DNA from: Pseudopedobacter sp044361595
GTDB taxonomy: Bacteria; Bacteroidota; Bacteroidia; Sphingobacteriales; Sphingobacteriaceae
Direction of reading: 5' to 3'
DNA length: 64,000 nucleotides
NCBI GenBank assembly: GCA_044361595.1
Contig: JBIKIN010000007.1
Location: 95,868-159,867 of the forward strand
Program-made: the position numbers and the translations under genes
Notes under the pieces: generated by a model
Databases searched by the model: none
What the model was told of the DNA's origin: nothing
Seen by the model: only the letters and a program-made list of their open reading frames with translations
Shown: positions 1 through 8,500 of the stretch, in pieces
Numbering within the stretch: position 1 is the first letter of the stretch
Layout of the letters: each line of letters begins with the position of its first letter

Positions 1-153
1 ATTGGTTTGATCAAAAAGAACTGATAAAACTGGCATCAATAAAGAAAAAACAATGGTGTTAAAAACTGCAAAAAGCAGCGTAAATATAAAGTATGGATAA
101 GCAAATTTACCTATAGGTTTTGCAAACGATAATAGTCTGAAGTAGGTTTTCAT
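1..153 (-). CDS. ABC exporter, N-terminal part (MsbA-like), cut by window edge
   Basis: A minus-strand reading frame starts with ATG at 153 and runs open to base 1 (51 codons). The peptide begins MKTYFRLLSFAKPIGKFAYP and then enters a hydrophobic stretch (FIFTLLFAVFNTIVFSLLMP). This is how Bacteroidota ABC transporter permease/ATPase proteins of the MsbA/lipid-flippase type begin: a short cytoplasmic helix and then transmembrane helix 1. The ATPase domain is outside the window, so family and substrate are inferred from the N-terminus only. The next gene diverges, separated by 130 bases. Transport of a lipid-linked glycan would fit the glycosyltransferase neighbours. Confidence 0.6.
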   Translation of the reverse strand, partial: MKTYFRLLSFAKPIGKFAYPYFIFTLLFAVFNTIVFSLLMPVLSVLFDQTN

Positions 154-283
154 TAAACGATTAAAAGGTCAAATGTACCGTTTTAAATTAAAAATTGAGA
201 TAATGCTACTGTCCAAATTTAGGTGTTGTCTACACACAATTAAACTAAAATATTCTTAAAAGCTATATATTAGCAATCAAATA

Positions 284-1276
284 ATGGCTAAGCAATCTAT
301 ATCTATAGTTATTCCTAATTACAACGGCGCAAAACTTTTGCCTATTGTTTTAAATTCAGTTTTAGAAGCGGTAGCTTTTAGTGCAATTGAATATCAAATT
401 TTGGTGATTGATGATTGTTCTACTGATACATCCCGAGAAGTTGTAGAAAATCAATTTACAAATGTACTTTTTGTAGCTAACGAGGTAAATTTAGGCTTTT
501 CTGAAACAGTAAATAAAGGTGTTCATTTAGCCAAATACGAACTGGTTTTAATCCTTAACAATGATGTAAAGCTTAATGCAGATTATTTTGAAGATCAGTT
601 TAGATTTTTTGATCTAGAAAATACTTTTGGTGTAAACGGAACTATTATTAACTGGGATGATGATCACCTACAAGGTGGAGGGAAATTATTAAAAGTACAA
701 GGATTTAAAATAAAAAGTAATACCAATTTTTATATTCATCAACCTCATCAAAACACTTATTATAAAACCTCTTTTTTAACAGGTACAAACGCATTAGTAA
801 GCAAAAGTAAATTTTTAGAAATTGGAGGCTTCTGTCATTTGTTTTCACCTTATTACGTAGAGGATGTAGAACTATCTTTAAGAGCAATTAGAAACGGATA
901 TTCCTGTTACTATAGTATTTCATCGGTTTGTAGGCATCAAATATCAGCAACAATAAAAAAGCATGCTGCTCAATCTAAAATTTTAAAAACCAATATTAGA
1001 AATAAGTACTTTTTGCATGCGATACATTTAAACGGACTTAATTTAATTGGCTGGTTTTTGCAATTGTTAATAGAAATGATTTTTAGGGCATTAACTTTTA
1101 AAGTAGTTTATCTTAAGGCTTTTTTTGCTTTTTTAACAAGAATAAATGGAATTATAAGCTACAGAAAAATCATCAAGAAACAATTGAAAGCTAAGGACAA
1201 AGGCAGCGATGGGCTTAAAGTAATTAGCACTTTAGCACAAGAAATTTTAAACTATAAAAGTATAAGCACCCATTAA
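284..1276 (+). CDS. Glycosyltransferase family 2
   Basis: 330 residues. The N-terminus has the GT2 nucleotide-sugar fold: SIVIPNYNG at about residues 6-14, the IDDCSTD loop at about 43-49, and a DxD-like LNNDVKL at about 91-97 that would hold the metal and sugar nucleotide. A downstream YYVEDVELSLR segment (about 190-200) matches the ED-x-ELS acceptor/catalytic motif of rhamnosyltransferase-like GT2 enzymes. The C-terminal 70 residues are basic and hydrophobic, suggesting membrane association. It is the first of three adjacent glycosyltransferase genes, with 2 bases to the next, and probably adds a sugar to a lipid-linked surface glycan. Donor and acceptor cannot be read from the sequence. 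Confidence 0.88.
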   Translation: MAKQSISIVIPNYNGAKLLPIVLNSVLEAVAFSAIEYQILVIDDCSTDTSREVVENQFTNVLFVANEVNLGFSETVNKGVHLAKYELVLILNNDVKLNADYFEDQFRFFDLENTFGVNGTIINWDDDHLQGGGKLLKVQGFKIKSNTNFYIHQPHQNTYYKTSFLTGTNALVSKSKFLEIGGFCHLFSPYYVEDVELSLRAIRNGYSCYYSISSVCRHQISATIKKHAAQSKILKTNIRNKYFLHAIHLNGLNLIGWFLQLLIEMIFRALTFKVVYLKAFFAFLTRINGIISYRKIIKKQLKAKDKGSDGLKVISTLAQEILNYKSISTH

Positions 1277-1278
1277 GC

Positions 1279-2022
1279 ATGTATTTAAGCGCTGTTGTTA
1301 TTACTAAAAATGCCGAATTAACCTTGCGTAACTGCATAATCAGTTTAAAAAAAGTAGCTGATGAAGTAATTATTGTCGACTCTGGAAGTGAAGATCACAC
1401 TTTATCAATTGCTCAAGATTTAGAATGTAGAATTTTGAATACGAAATGGCTTGGTTACGGAGAAACGAAGAATTTAGGACATCAAGCAGCATCATTTCCT
1501 TACATTATTTCTCTTGATGCTGATGAGGAACTTTCTGATGCTCTAATTAATGAGATTTTAGCTATCAAAGAAAGTTTAAAACATATTTATTCGTTCAAAA
1601 GGTTAAATAATTTTTGTGGTAAATGGATTAAACATGGCGCTTGGTATCCCGATGTTAAAATTAGAATTTTTCCTAAAACAATGTTGTGGAATAACGCGTA
1701 TAGTCACGAAGAACTCATTATTTTTAAAAACGCAAGAATTGTTAAATTAAATTCTCCTTTGTTGCATTATGCTTATCAAAACCTAAATCAACTTAAGTCT
1801 AAAACTAATTTATACGCTAAATTAGGAGCATTAGAGAAGCAAAATAAATCTAAATTTAGTTTATTGATAAAATTGCTGTTTAGTCCTTTTGTAGGCTTTT
1901 TAAGTTCTTACTTTTTTAAATTTGGCTTTTTAGATGGTTTTAGTGGATTAGTGATTAGTTACTATAAAGCTAAAGGCACATTATTAAAATATTACGGAGC
2001 TTTAGTAATTAAAGACAAATGA
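1279..2022 (+). CDS. Glycosyltransferase family 2, WaaE/KdtX-like
   Basis: 247 residues, a short GT2 protein of the type called WaaE/KdtX (LPS core beta-glucosyltransferase-like). Visible motifs are SAVVITKNAE at the N-terminus, VDSGSEDHTLSIA at about 34-46, SLDADEEL (DxD) at about 77-84 and a conserved FLDGFSGL segment near the C-terminus that is typical of this subgroup. The family normally transfers a hexose to the lipopolysaccharide core at the inner membrane. The gene starts 2 bases after its upstream neighbour, and its stop overlaps the next start by 4 bases, so it is translationally coupled. The acceptor is inferred, not seen. Confidence 0.88.
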   Translation: MYLSAVVITKNAELTLRNCIISLKKVADEVIIVDSGSEDHTLSIAQDLECRILNTKWLGYGETKNLGHQAASFPYIISLDADEELSDALINEILAIKESLKHIYSFKRLNNFCGKWIKHGAWYPDVKIRIFPKTMLWNNAYSHEELIIFKNARIVKLNSPLLHYAYQNLNQLKSKTNLYAKLGALEKQNKSKFSLLIKLLFSPFVGFLSSYFFKFGFLDGFSGLVISYYKAKGTLLKYYGALVIKDK

Positions 2023-2822
2023 TTTATTTAACAGGATACGGCCAAATGTGTAATAATATGTTACAATTTGGACATGTTTATGCATTTGCAAAAGAAAATA
2101 AGCTTAAAGTTATTGGTTTAAGATTTTGCTATAAGTATTTATATTTTAACCTGAGTAATACTAGAGGCTATAACTGGCTTACCTATATTCTAGCAAAATA
2201 TGCAGCTAAAACTGGTTTTATTAAAACTATAGTTTTTGATGATGAAGAAACCGTAAAAATAAAAAGTATAGAGCTTCTAAATTCTCGAAAAACATTTGTT
2301 GACGGTTGGTTTTTACGTGACTATGATTTGTTTTTAAAACATCAAGAAGAACTTAAGCATCTTTTTGGCTTCAAGAAATTCATCACGAAAAAACTAGATA
2401 ATCAAATAAATCAGCACAAAAATTTAAAAATTGGATTACACATAAGAAGAGGAGACTATGCTAAGTGGCATAATGGTAAATATTTTTATTCTGATAAAGA
2501 GTACATTAAAATTTTAAAATCTTTACTGTCTCAATTTAAACGAGAGGTAGACATTATCATTTTTACAAATGATAAAAGTTTAGATAAAACTGTTTACGCT
2601 AATAATTTAAACAACAGCAATATTATTTTTGCAGATGGAAATCAAGCAGAAGATTTGTACTATCTTTCTAATTGTGACTTTATTTTAGGTCCACCAAGTA
2701 CATTTTCTTTAATGGCTAGTTTCTATCATCATAGACCATTATATTGGATTTATGACAAAGATTTACCTGTAACTAAAAGTTCTTTCAATTTCTTTGAATA
2801 TCATTTCAGAAATATCATATGA
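2019..2822 (+). CDS. GT11-like (alpha-1,2-fucosyltransferase-type) glycosyltransferase
   Basis: 267 residues. The key feature is the GIHIRRGDY-like segment (GLHIRRGDYAKW at about residues 145-156), the GDP-fucose-binding HxRRxD motif shared by GT11/GT23 enzymes. The N-terminal YGQMCNNMLQFGHVYAFA is a divergent form of the GT11 opening motif G-x-GNQMFQYA. The C-terminal GPPSTFSLMASF is the usual donor-loop region. The start ATG overlaps the previous stop (ATGA), so it is the last gene of a three-gene unit. It converges on the O-antigen ligase-like gene one base away. Fucose as donor is a family inference; the opening motif is degenerate enough that another deoxysugar is possible. Confidence 0.75.
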   Translation: MIYLTGYGQMCNNMLQFGHVYAFAKENKLKVIGLRFCYKYLYFNLSNTRGYNWLTYILAKYAAKTGFIKTIVFDDEETVKIKSIELLNSRKTFVDGWFLRDYDLFLKHQEELKHLFGFKKFITKKLDNQINQHKNLKIGLHIRRGDYAKWHNGKYFYSDKEYIKILKSLLSQFKREVDIIIFTNDKSLDKTVYANNLNNSNIIFADGNQAEDLYYLSNCDFILGPPSTFSLMASFYHHRPLYWIYDKDLPVTKSSFNFFEYHFRNII

Positions 2823-2823
2823 A

Positions 2824-4068
2824 TTAGTAAGCAGTAGTTTCTGTCTTTGTGTTTTCTTCGAGTTGTTCGCCAGCCGAATGAAAATACAGCATAAACATTA
2901 AAAATAAGTAACTTGGTATCTGAAATTCTAGGCTATTTTCAATCAACATTTGAGCTATAAACACAGTTAAAATTACTAAAGCTAATTGTTGTTTATTTTT
3001 ATTGAATTTATTAATCAAATAACCTAAAAAGGCTATGAATAAAGAGAGGCCAAAAATACCATAAGAGGCAGTGTAAAATAGAAATTGATTATGGATAAAA
3101 ATTCTGTTTTCCGGTATTAAAAGGTAAGAATTTTGTTCATATTGTTTTTGCATTTCTAATGGTAAATCAGGAGCGCCAACTCCAAAAATTAAGTTATTGT
3201 TTACAATTTCAACAGTACATTTGACTGCGGCCCAGCGTTGTCCTAAAGATTTAAAGTTCGGATTAACTTCGCCATAAATAGACTCTAAATCATAAAGCGT
3301 AGTTTTAATTTTATTCACTAAAGGAGAGTATAAGAAGCCTAAACTCAGAACAGATAAACTTAAAAATACTTTTAAAAACAGCTTCTTTTTATAATTGGCA
3401 AACTTTATTATAATTAATAAGGCACTGAATACCAATATAATTAGTGCAAAACGGTAAGATAATATCACCACGCAAATTGCTAAAACTAAAAAAGTAAGTA
3501 AACTGCTGTAGTTTAGATTCGGGTCTTTTATAATCTTATATGCAAGATAAATTATTACAATTGCATAAATTAAAGATAAATCGTGAAAATTAGCTCCTAT
3601 TATTGGGTCTAATGTTTTGCTCTTTATTGCTAAGTCACTATTTAAATTATAATTTGAAAGGGCATGAACAGCATTAATAACCGCCGAGATTAAGGTTAAT
3701 CCTAAAAACAAATTGAATGTGTAAATAAAGGTTTTTCTTGGAGTTTTATTTAAAAAAATAAATGCCAAAGGCAAAATTATAAATACCGCATTTTTATAGA
3801 TCAAATCAAGCCAATAAGTATAATTGGTAGTGTTCCAATAACTTAAAATTAATACCAAGTAAAATGTAAGAAACACTAAAGCGGCTTTATTTAGCTTTTT
3901 TTTATTGACTGTGTAATAAAAATAGATAGAAGCGGCCAAAAATAAAACTATACTGATAGATAATATTGCTCTAGAAAAGAAAATCCCAAAAACAAAGCAT
4001 ACTAAACTTAAATATAAGGGTGATTTATAAATGTCTTTATCAAAAAAATAGTTTATTAACTTAGCCAA
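2824..4068 (-). CDS. O-antigen ligase/polymerase family membrane protein
   Basis: 414 residues with about ten to twelve hydrophobic segments and one large loop before the last helices (about 250-320). This is the Wzy/WaaL (O-antigen_lig) layout. The loop holds an FGVGAPDLP segment and a nearby HNQFLFYTASYG segment. These resemble the conserved G-x-G and H-N-x-(F/Y) signatures of the family, in which the histidine takes part in glycan transfer from undecaprenyl diphosphate. It would act in the inner membrane with the active site facing the periplasm. It faces the three glycosyltransferases tail-to-tail and diverges from meaB. Ligase and polymerase cannot be told apart from the sequence. Confidence 0.8.
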   Translation of the reverse strand: MAKLINYFFDKDIYKSPLYLSLVCFVFGIFFSRAILSISIVLFLAASIYFYYTVNKKKLNKAALVFLTFYLVLILSYWNTTNYTYWLDLIYKNAVFIILPLAFIFLNKTPRKTFIYTFNLFLGLTLISAVINAVHALSNYNLNSDLAIKSKTLDPIIGANFHDLSLIYAIVIIYLAYKIIKDPNLNYSSLLTFLVLAICVVILSYRFALIILVFSALLIIIKFANYKKKLFLKVFLSLSVLSLGFLYSPLVNKIKTTLYDLESIYGEVNPNFKSLGQRWAAVKCTVEIVNNNLIFGVGAPDLPLEMQKQYEQNSYLLIPENRIFIHNQFLFYTASYGIFGLSLFIAFLGYLINKFNKNKQQLALVILTVFIAQMLIENSLEFQIPSYLFLMFMLYFHSAGEQLEENTKTETTAY

Positions 4069-4091
4069 TATTTAAAATTTAGTGTTTAAAT

Positions 4092-5006
4092 ATGTACAAA
4101 AATAATAGTTTGGGCAATAAAATTAATTTAGAGATGGTAGAAAGCATAAGCCTTGGTGATAGAAAATCATTGGCTAGAGTTTTAACCATTGTAGAAAATA
4201 ATTTGGCTTTCGCCGATAATTACCTAAAAGCTATAAAAATAAATGATACCCCTGTAATTGGAATTACTGGTCCTCCTGGAGCAGGGAAAAGCACTTTGAT
4301 TAACGCTATTCTAGCAGCTTTATCAGAAAAAAGCAAAATTGCTGTTTTGGCTATAGATCCTACATCACCATTCAATTTTGGTTCATTATTAGGCGATAGA
4401 ATTAGAATGAGTAGTCAGTTTAATAATCCAAATGTTTATATTAGATCAGTTGCAACTAGAGGTTCTTTAGGTGGTTTGTCAGCTAAAACCATAGAAATGG
4501 TTGACGTATTAAAATCATCTAATTTCGATTATATTTTTGTAGAAACCGTAGGGGTAGGGCAATCCGAAATTGAAATTGTTGGCTTGGCAGATATAAGTAT
4601 TGTTGTTATGGTTCCTGAAGCTGGTGATGACATACAAAGTATTAAATCTGGCTTAATGGAAATTGCAGATATTTTTGTAGTTAATAAGGCGGATAGAGCA
4701 GGCGCTAAATCTTTTGTGAATCACTTAAAAAAGTTAAGCTATCATCAACAAAAAAATATTTCAGTTTTAGAAACTGTAGCAGATAAGAATATTGGTATAA
4801 AAGAACTATTGGAAGTAATTAATGATTTTAAAAGTGGTAAAAATTCTAAAAAGCCATATCTATATTCCGAGAAAGCATTTAAATTAATTCAAGAGCATAG
4901 AATGAAAAGTGTAGATAAAGAAAAGCTTCAGCAAGAAATTGCTAAAGCTCTTCAACTATCAGATTTTAATTTATATCAATTTATAGAGAAATTTAAGAAT
5001 TCATAA
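4092..5006 (+). CDS. meaB: Methylmalonyl-CoA mutase-associated GTPase MeaB
   Basis: 304 residues, a normal length for the G3E-family GTPase MeaB/ArgK. The P-loop GITGPPGAGKST is at residues 57-68, the Walker B/switch region DYIFVETVGVGQSE at about 145-158, and the guanine-specificity NKAD at about 199-202. MeaB protects and gates adenosylcobalamin loading of methylmalonyl-CoA mutase, so the cell probably uses B12 for propionate/succinate interconversion. That fits the B12-binding regulator elsewhere in the window. No mutase gene is in view. The 3' end overlaps the convergent pepP gene by 14 bases. Confidence 0.95.
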   Translation: MYKNNSLGNKINLEMVESISLGDRKSLARVLTIVENNLAFADNYLKAIKINDTPVIGITGPPGAGKSTLINAILAALSEKSKIAVLAIDPTSPFNFGSLLGDRIRMSSQFNNPNVYIRSVATRGSLGGLSAKTIEMVDVLKSSNFDYIFVETVGVGQSEIEIVGLADISIVVMVPEAGDDIQSIKSGLMEIADIFVVNKADRAGAKSFVNHLKKLSYHQQKNISVLETVADKNIGIKELLEVINDFKSGKNSKKPYLYSEKAFKLIQEHRMKSVDKEKLQQEIAKALQLSDFNLYQFIEKFKNS

Positions 5007-6282
5007 GCATCTCAATTTCTTCAATTTCTATTGGAATGTTTCTCATTAAATCTACTGGACCATTGTCAGTAATTAGTATGTCATTCTCTAGCCTAATGCC
5101 TAGTCCTTCGGCTAATATATAAATTCCAGGTTCGCAAGTTAAGATGTTGCCCGTAGCAAATGGTTCGTATCTGCTAGCAAAATCATGAACATCAAGACCT
5201 AAATGATGTGATGTACCATGCATAAAATATTTTTTATAGGCAGGCATTTTTGGGTTTTGCTTTTCTACATCATGCTTATCCAATAATCCTAATTTAATTA
5301 ATTCGCTAGTCATTATTTTGCCTACCTCTTCATGGTATTTGTTCCAAATTGTTCCAGCAACTAGCATTTTAGTAGATTCTTTCATCACATGCAAAACTGA
5401 AGAGTAAACATCTTTTTGTCTTTTTGTAAATCTTCCATTTACCGGGATGCTTCTACTTAAATCGGCATTATAATTACCATATTCAGCTCCAAAATCAAAC
5501 AAAATCATTTCTCCATCGCTACAAATTTTGTTGTTATCATTATAGTGTAAGACGCAAGCATCTTTTCCAGATGCAATTATAGGAGAGTAGGCATGCCCAG
5601 TAGCTTGTTGTTTGATAAACTCATGAATAATTTCTGCTTCTATTTCATACTCGTAAACACCTGGCTTTACAAAGCCTAATACTCTTTTAAATGCATCATT
5701 AGTTATCTCACACGCTTTTTGAGTATACTTAATTTCAGCATCCTCTTTAATAGGTCTTAAACTTCTAAGAATTGGAGCTGCTCTTTCATAATGATGTAAA
5801 GGATATTTATTTCTTATTTCTTCAATAAATCTAATGTCTCTATAAGGAAGTGTGTGGGCATATCTATCATTTTCATTAGTATTAAGATAAATAGAATCAC
5901 AATAATGTATGATACCGTGTAATATATTCCAAAATTCATCTATCCAAAAGATGTTTTCTATTCCCGAAATAGCTTTTGCTTCATCTATGGTGTACTTATG
6001 CCCTTCCCAAATAGCAATATGTTCATTGGTCTGTCTTAAAAATAGGACTTCTTTATATTGGTGATTAGGACAGTTAGGAAATAAAAGTAAAATAGTTTGT
6101 TCTTGATCTATACCAGTGAGGTAAAAAAGGTCACAATTTTGTTTAAAATTATAATTTTGGTCGCCACTTCTAGGAAACTCATCGTTAGCATTAATGATTG
6201 ATAATGAATTATCTTTAAGTTTAGAAGAGAATTTTATTCTGTTTAATTTAAACAATTCACTGTTTTTAATCTGATATTTCAT
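4993..6282 (-). CDS. pepP: Xaa-Pro aminopeptidase (M24 family)
   Basis: 429 residues, the usual size of aminopeptidase P. An N-terminal creatinase-like domain (about 1-165) is followed by the pita-bread metallopeptidase domain. The five metal ligands can be placed: two Asp in LFDFGAEYGNYNADLSR, His in HGTSHHLGLDVHD, Glu in TCEPGIY and Glu in RLENDILIT. The enzyme removes N-terminal residues preceding proline in the cytoplasm, with Mn2+. It overlaps meaB tail-to-tail by 14 bases and diverges from the OmpA-type gene. Its upstream region is shared with that gene (about 175 bases). Confidence 0.94.
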   Translation of the reverse strand: MKYQIKNSELFKLNRIKFSSKLKDNSLSIINANDEFPRSGDQNYNFKQNCDLFYLTGIDQEQTILLLFPNCPNHQYKEVLFLRQTNEHIAIWEGHKYTIDEAKAISGIENIFWIDEFWNILHGIIHYCDSIYLNTNENDRYAHTLPYRDIRFIEEIRNKYPLHHYERAAPILRSLRPIKEDAEIKYTQKACEITNDAFKRVLGFVKPGVYEYEIEAEIIHEFIKQQATGHAYSPIIASGKDACVLHYNDNNKICSDGEMILFDFGAEYGNYNADLSRSIPVNGRFTKRQKDVYSSVLHVMKESTKMLVAGTIWNKYHEEVGKIMTSELIKLGLLDKHDVEKQNPKMPAYKKYFMHGTSHHLGLDVHDFASRYEPFATGNILTCEPGIYILAEGLGIRLENDILITDNGPVDLMRNIPIEIEEIEMLMNS

Positions 6283-6322
6283 TTTATATTGATTTTTATT
6301 TCGTAAATAACTGTTTTTAGTC

Positions 6323-6330
6323 TATTTTTG
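6323..6330 (+). promoter_or_regulatory. Probable -7 box for the OmpA-family gene
   Basis: The octamer TATTTTTG fits the Bacteroidota -7 consensus TAnnTTTG. It would give a 5' leader of about 120 bases before the ATG at 6458. I see no good -33 TTTG at the usual distance, so the call is tentative. A long A/T-rich leader is common for abundant outer-membrane proteins in this phylum. Confidence 0.4.
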
Positions 6331-6457
6331 TTGTGAAATTAATTTCGGAATGAAGTTTGAATATTTGCAATTATCAAACTTATAATTAATTTTATAAATA
6401 AATACACAATTAACAAAAACAAACAATTAAGAATTGTTAACCTTAAAAAGAAAAAAA

Positions 6458-7906
6458 ATGAATTATTCTACATTAAAAAAAACAGTTGCTTTATCATTAG
6501 CTACGGCATTTGCTCTAGTTGCTAATGCGCAAGAAACTGCGACTACAAGTACTGCTAAAACCTTTGGAGGTAGAGGGCAATACAGAACATGGACACTAAG
6601 TGTAAACGGTGGTGCTTCTATACCAGCTGTAATTACTGGAGGGACGAACGATTTCAATAAAAATTTAGAGTTTGGAGAATTTACTCCAAGTTTTTATTAC
6701 GGAATTGGATTAAGAAAACAATTATCCCACGTTTTCGGTCTTCAAGGTAACTTATCAAGAGGTAGCGTTTTAGCTTACAACAAAAATGCGGCAGTTAATA
6801 GAACTTTTGCAGGCAATAGGGTAGTAAGTACAGCTAAAACAGAAGTTCAGTACGATGCTAGCATAAACGCTGTCTTTAACTTTGCAACCATAGATTTCTT
6901 AAATAAAGTTAATTCAGTTAATTTTTACGCTTCTGTAGGATATGGATTAATAGCTTTTGCTCCTGAAGTATATACTAGCTATGCAGCTGGAACTAGAGTT
7001 CCTGGAAACTATTATGCTAAAGGTACTTTTGGTGGTCCAGGAGAAAACAATGATTACATTAAACAAGCCTACATTCCAGTAGGATTAGGAGCTAAATTTA
7101 AGTTAAGTGAAAGAGTAGCTATTGATTTAGGTTACGATATGAAGTTTATTGACGGAGACAACTTTGATGGTGTTTACGCTAATGGAACATCTAAAGATAA
7201 ATTTTCTGTAACCAGAGCTGGTTTAGAATTCTCTTTAGGCCCTAAATCTAAGCCTGATTTAAATTGGGTTAATCCAATTGCTACAATGTATGACGAATTA
7301 AAAGATAATACTTTACGTCAAGAAGTAGAAGCTTTAAAAAGCCGTGTAGCTAAAGGTGAGCAAGATCTTGCTGACATGAAGAAAGATACCGATGGTGATG
7401 GTGTAGCTGATTATTTAGACAAGTGCCCTAACACTCCAAAAGGAGCTAAAATTGATGGTGGCGGTTGTGAATTAGATACTGATGGTGATGGCATTGCGGA
7501 TTGGAAAGACAAATGTCCAACTGAAAAAGGTTCTGCGACATTAAACGGTTGTCCAGAAATGACTACCCCAGTAATGGCAGGATCAACCAATATTCAATTT
7601 GAGTATAATTCATCTGTATTAAGAACTTCTTCTTACGCTTCTTTGGATGCAGTTTCTGCAATGCTAAGAGCTGATAAAGCTAAAGCTTTACAACTAGATG
7701 GTCATGCTTCAGCTGAAGGAACTGATGCTTATAACATGCAATTATCTTTAGATAGAGCTAATGCAGTTAAAACTTATTTAGTAAATTCTGGTGTTGATGC
7801 GAAAAGAATCTCAACAACTGGTTACGGTGAAACTCGTCCTATTGCTTCTAACACTACAGAAGAAGGAAAAATTGCTAACCGTAGAGTAGAATTTAGACAA
7901 AATTAA
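6458..7906 (+). CDS. OmpA-family outer-membrane protein with TSP3 repeats
   Basis: I place the start at the ATG at 6458 (482 residues). The frame is open from a TTG at 6434, but the ATG gives a clean signal peptide (MNYSTLKKTVALSLATAFAL, cleavage after ANA-Q). Residues of about 35-270 look like an 8-strand beta-barrel. A short coiled segment (LRQEVEALKSRVAKGEQDL) follows, then two thrombospondin type-3 repeats of the DTDGDGxAD type that bind calcium (about 305-365). A C-terminal OmpA peptidoglycan-binding domain (about 375-482) carries the DGHASAEGTDAYNMQLSLDRA and NRRVEF signatures. It anchors the outer membrane to the cell wall. It stands alone, has its own terminator and is probably highly expressed. 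Confidence 0.93.
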   Translation: MNYSTLKKTVALSLATAFALVANAQETATTSTAKTFGGRGQYRTWTLSVNGGASIPAVITGGTNDFNKNLEFGEFTPSFYYGIGLRKQLSHVFGLQGNLSRGSVLAYNKNAAVNRTFAGNRVVSTAKTEVQYDASINAVFNFATIDFLNKVNSVNFYASVGYGLIAFAPEVYTSYAAGTRVPGNYYAKGTFGGPGENNDYIKQAYIPVGLGAKFKLSERVAIDLGYDMKFIDGDNFDGVYANGTSKDKFSVTRAGLEFSLGPKSKPDLNWVNPIATMYDELKDNTLRQEVEALKSRVAKGEQDLADMKKDTDGDGVADYLDKCPNTPKGAKIDGGGCELDTDGDGIADWKDKCPTEKGSATLNGCPEMTTPVMAGSTNIQFEYNSSVLRTSSYASLDAVSAMLRADKAKALQLDGHASAEGTDAYNMQLSLDRANAVKTYLVNSGVDAKRISTTGYGETRPIASNTTEEGKIANRRVEFRQN

Positions 7907-7929
7907 TTTATAATAATAATAATTGCGAA

Positions 7930-7956
7930 GGGTGTCTGTAAAGACACCCTTTTTTT
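7930..7956 (+). terminator. Rho-independent terminator after the OmpA-family gene
   Basis: A perfect 8-bp stem (GGGTGTCT / AGACACCC) with a GTAA loop is followed by seven T. It starts 24 bases after the stop codon. This is a textbook intrinsic terminator and isolates the porin gene from the next genes. Confidence 0.93.
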
Positions 7957-7973
7957 ATTTTTAAATTTATCGA

Positions 7974-8117
7974 ATGTATTTTTTCAGAAAGAAGGACCCT
8001 AATAGACCCGATAATTTTAATTTAAGGGCTATGCATACTATAAATAAAATTGCTATTATAGTTTTTTTAGTTGGTGTAATTTATAAACTTATAGATGTGT
8101 TTATTCTAAGCAAATAG
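7974..8117 (+). CDS. Small single-span membrane protein (47 aa), unknown
   Basis: An ATG at 7974 opens a 47-codon frame ending at TAG 8117, two bases before the ATG of ridA. The product starts with a charged stretch (MYFFRKKDPNRPDNFNLR) and continues with one clear hydrophobic helix (IAIIVFLVGVIYKLIDVFIL), so it would be an inner-membrane protein with a positive N-terminus inside. The tight spacing to ridA and the sensible topology argue that it is translated. I do not recognise a family and infer no function. It lies just downstream of the porin terminator, so it probably heads the following run of genes. Confidence 0.55.
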   Translation: MYFFRKKDPNRPDNFNLRAMHTINKIAIIVFLVGVIYKLIDVFILSK

Positions 8118-8119
8118 TA

Positions 8120-8500
8120 ATGAAAAAAGTAATTTTCACTCCAAATGCACCGGCACCAATAGGTCCTTACAGCCAAGCAATTTTAATACAAAATACGCTT
8201 TATATTTCTGGCCAAATAGCAATAAATCCAACAACCAATCAATTGGTAAATTCGTCTATTGCTGAAGAAACTAAACAGGTCTTAGAAAACCTGAAACAAG
8301 TTTTGATTGCAACCAGAATGGATTTTGATCATGTTGTAAAAACCACTATTTTTTTAAAGAGTATGGATGATTTTGCATTGGTTAATAAAATTTATGGAGA
8401 GTATTTTACTGCAAATTATCCAGCAAGGGAAACGGTTGCAGTTCGCACACTCCCTAAAGATGTGAATGTTGAAATTTCTGCTATTGCTGTAAAATATTAA
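8120..8500 (+). CDS. ridA: RidA family reactive-intermediate deaminase
   Basis: 126 residues, the exact size of RidA/YjgF/UK114 proteins. Signature segments are PIGPYSQAI at about 11-19, SGQIAINP at about 29-36, and the catalytic Arg in AxRETVAVRTLP near 104 followed by NVEISAIAV. The family forms trimers and hydrolyses 2-aminoacrylate and other enamine/imine by-products of PLP enzymes in the cytoplasm. The last base of the stop codon is the first base of the next gene's ATG (1-base overlap), so it is coupled to the RarD-like permease. Confidence 0.95.
   Translation: MKKVIFTPNAPAPIGPYSQAILIQNTLYISGQIAINPTTNQLVNSSIAEETKQVLENLKQVLIATRMDFDHVVKTTIFLKSMDDFALVNKIYGEYFTANYPARETVAVRTLPKDVNVEISAIAVKY

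Noticed and set aside
6434..6457. TTG start giving eight extra residues on the OmpA-family protein
   Set aside because: The ATG at 6458 gives a clean signal peptide, and the extra residues (LTLKRKK) would spoil it.
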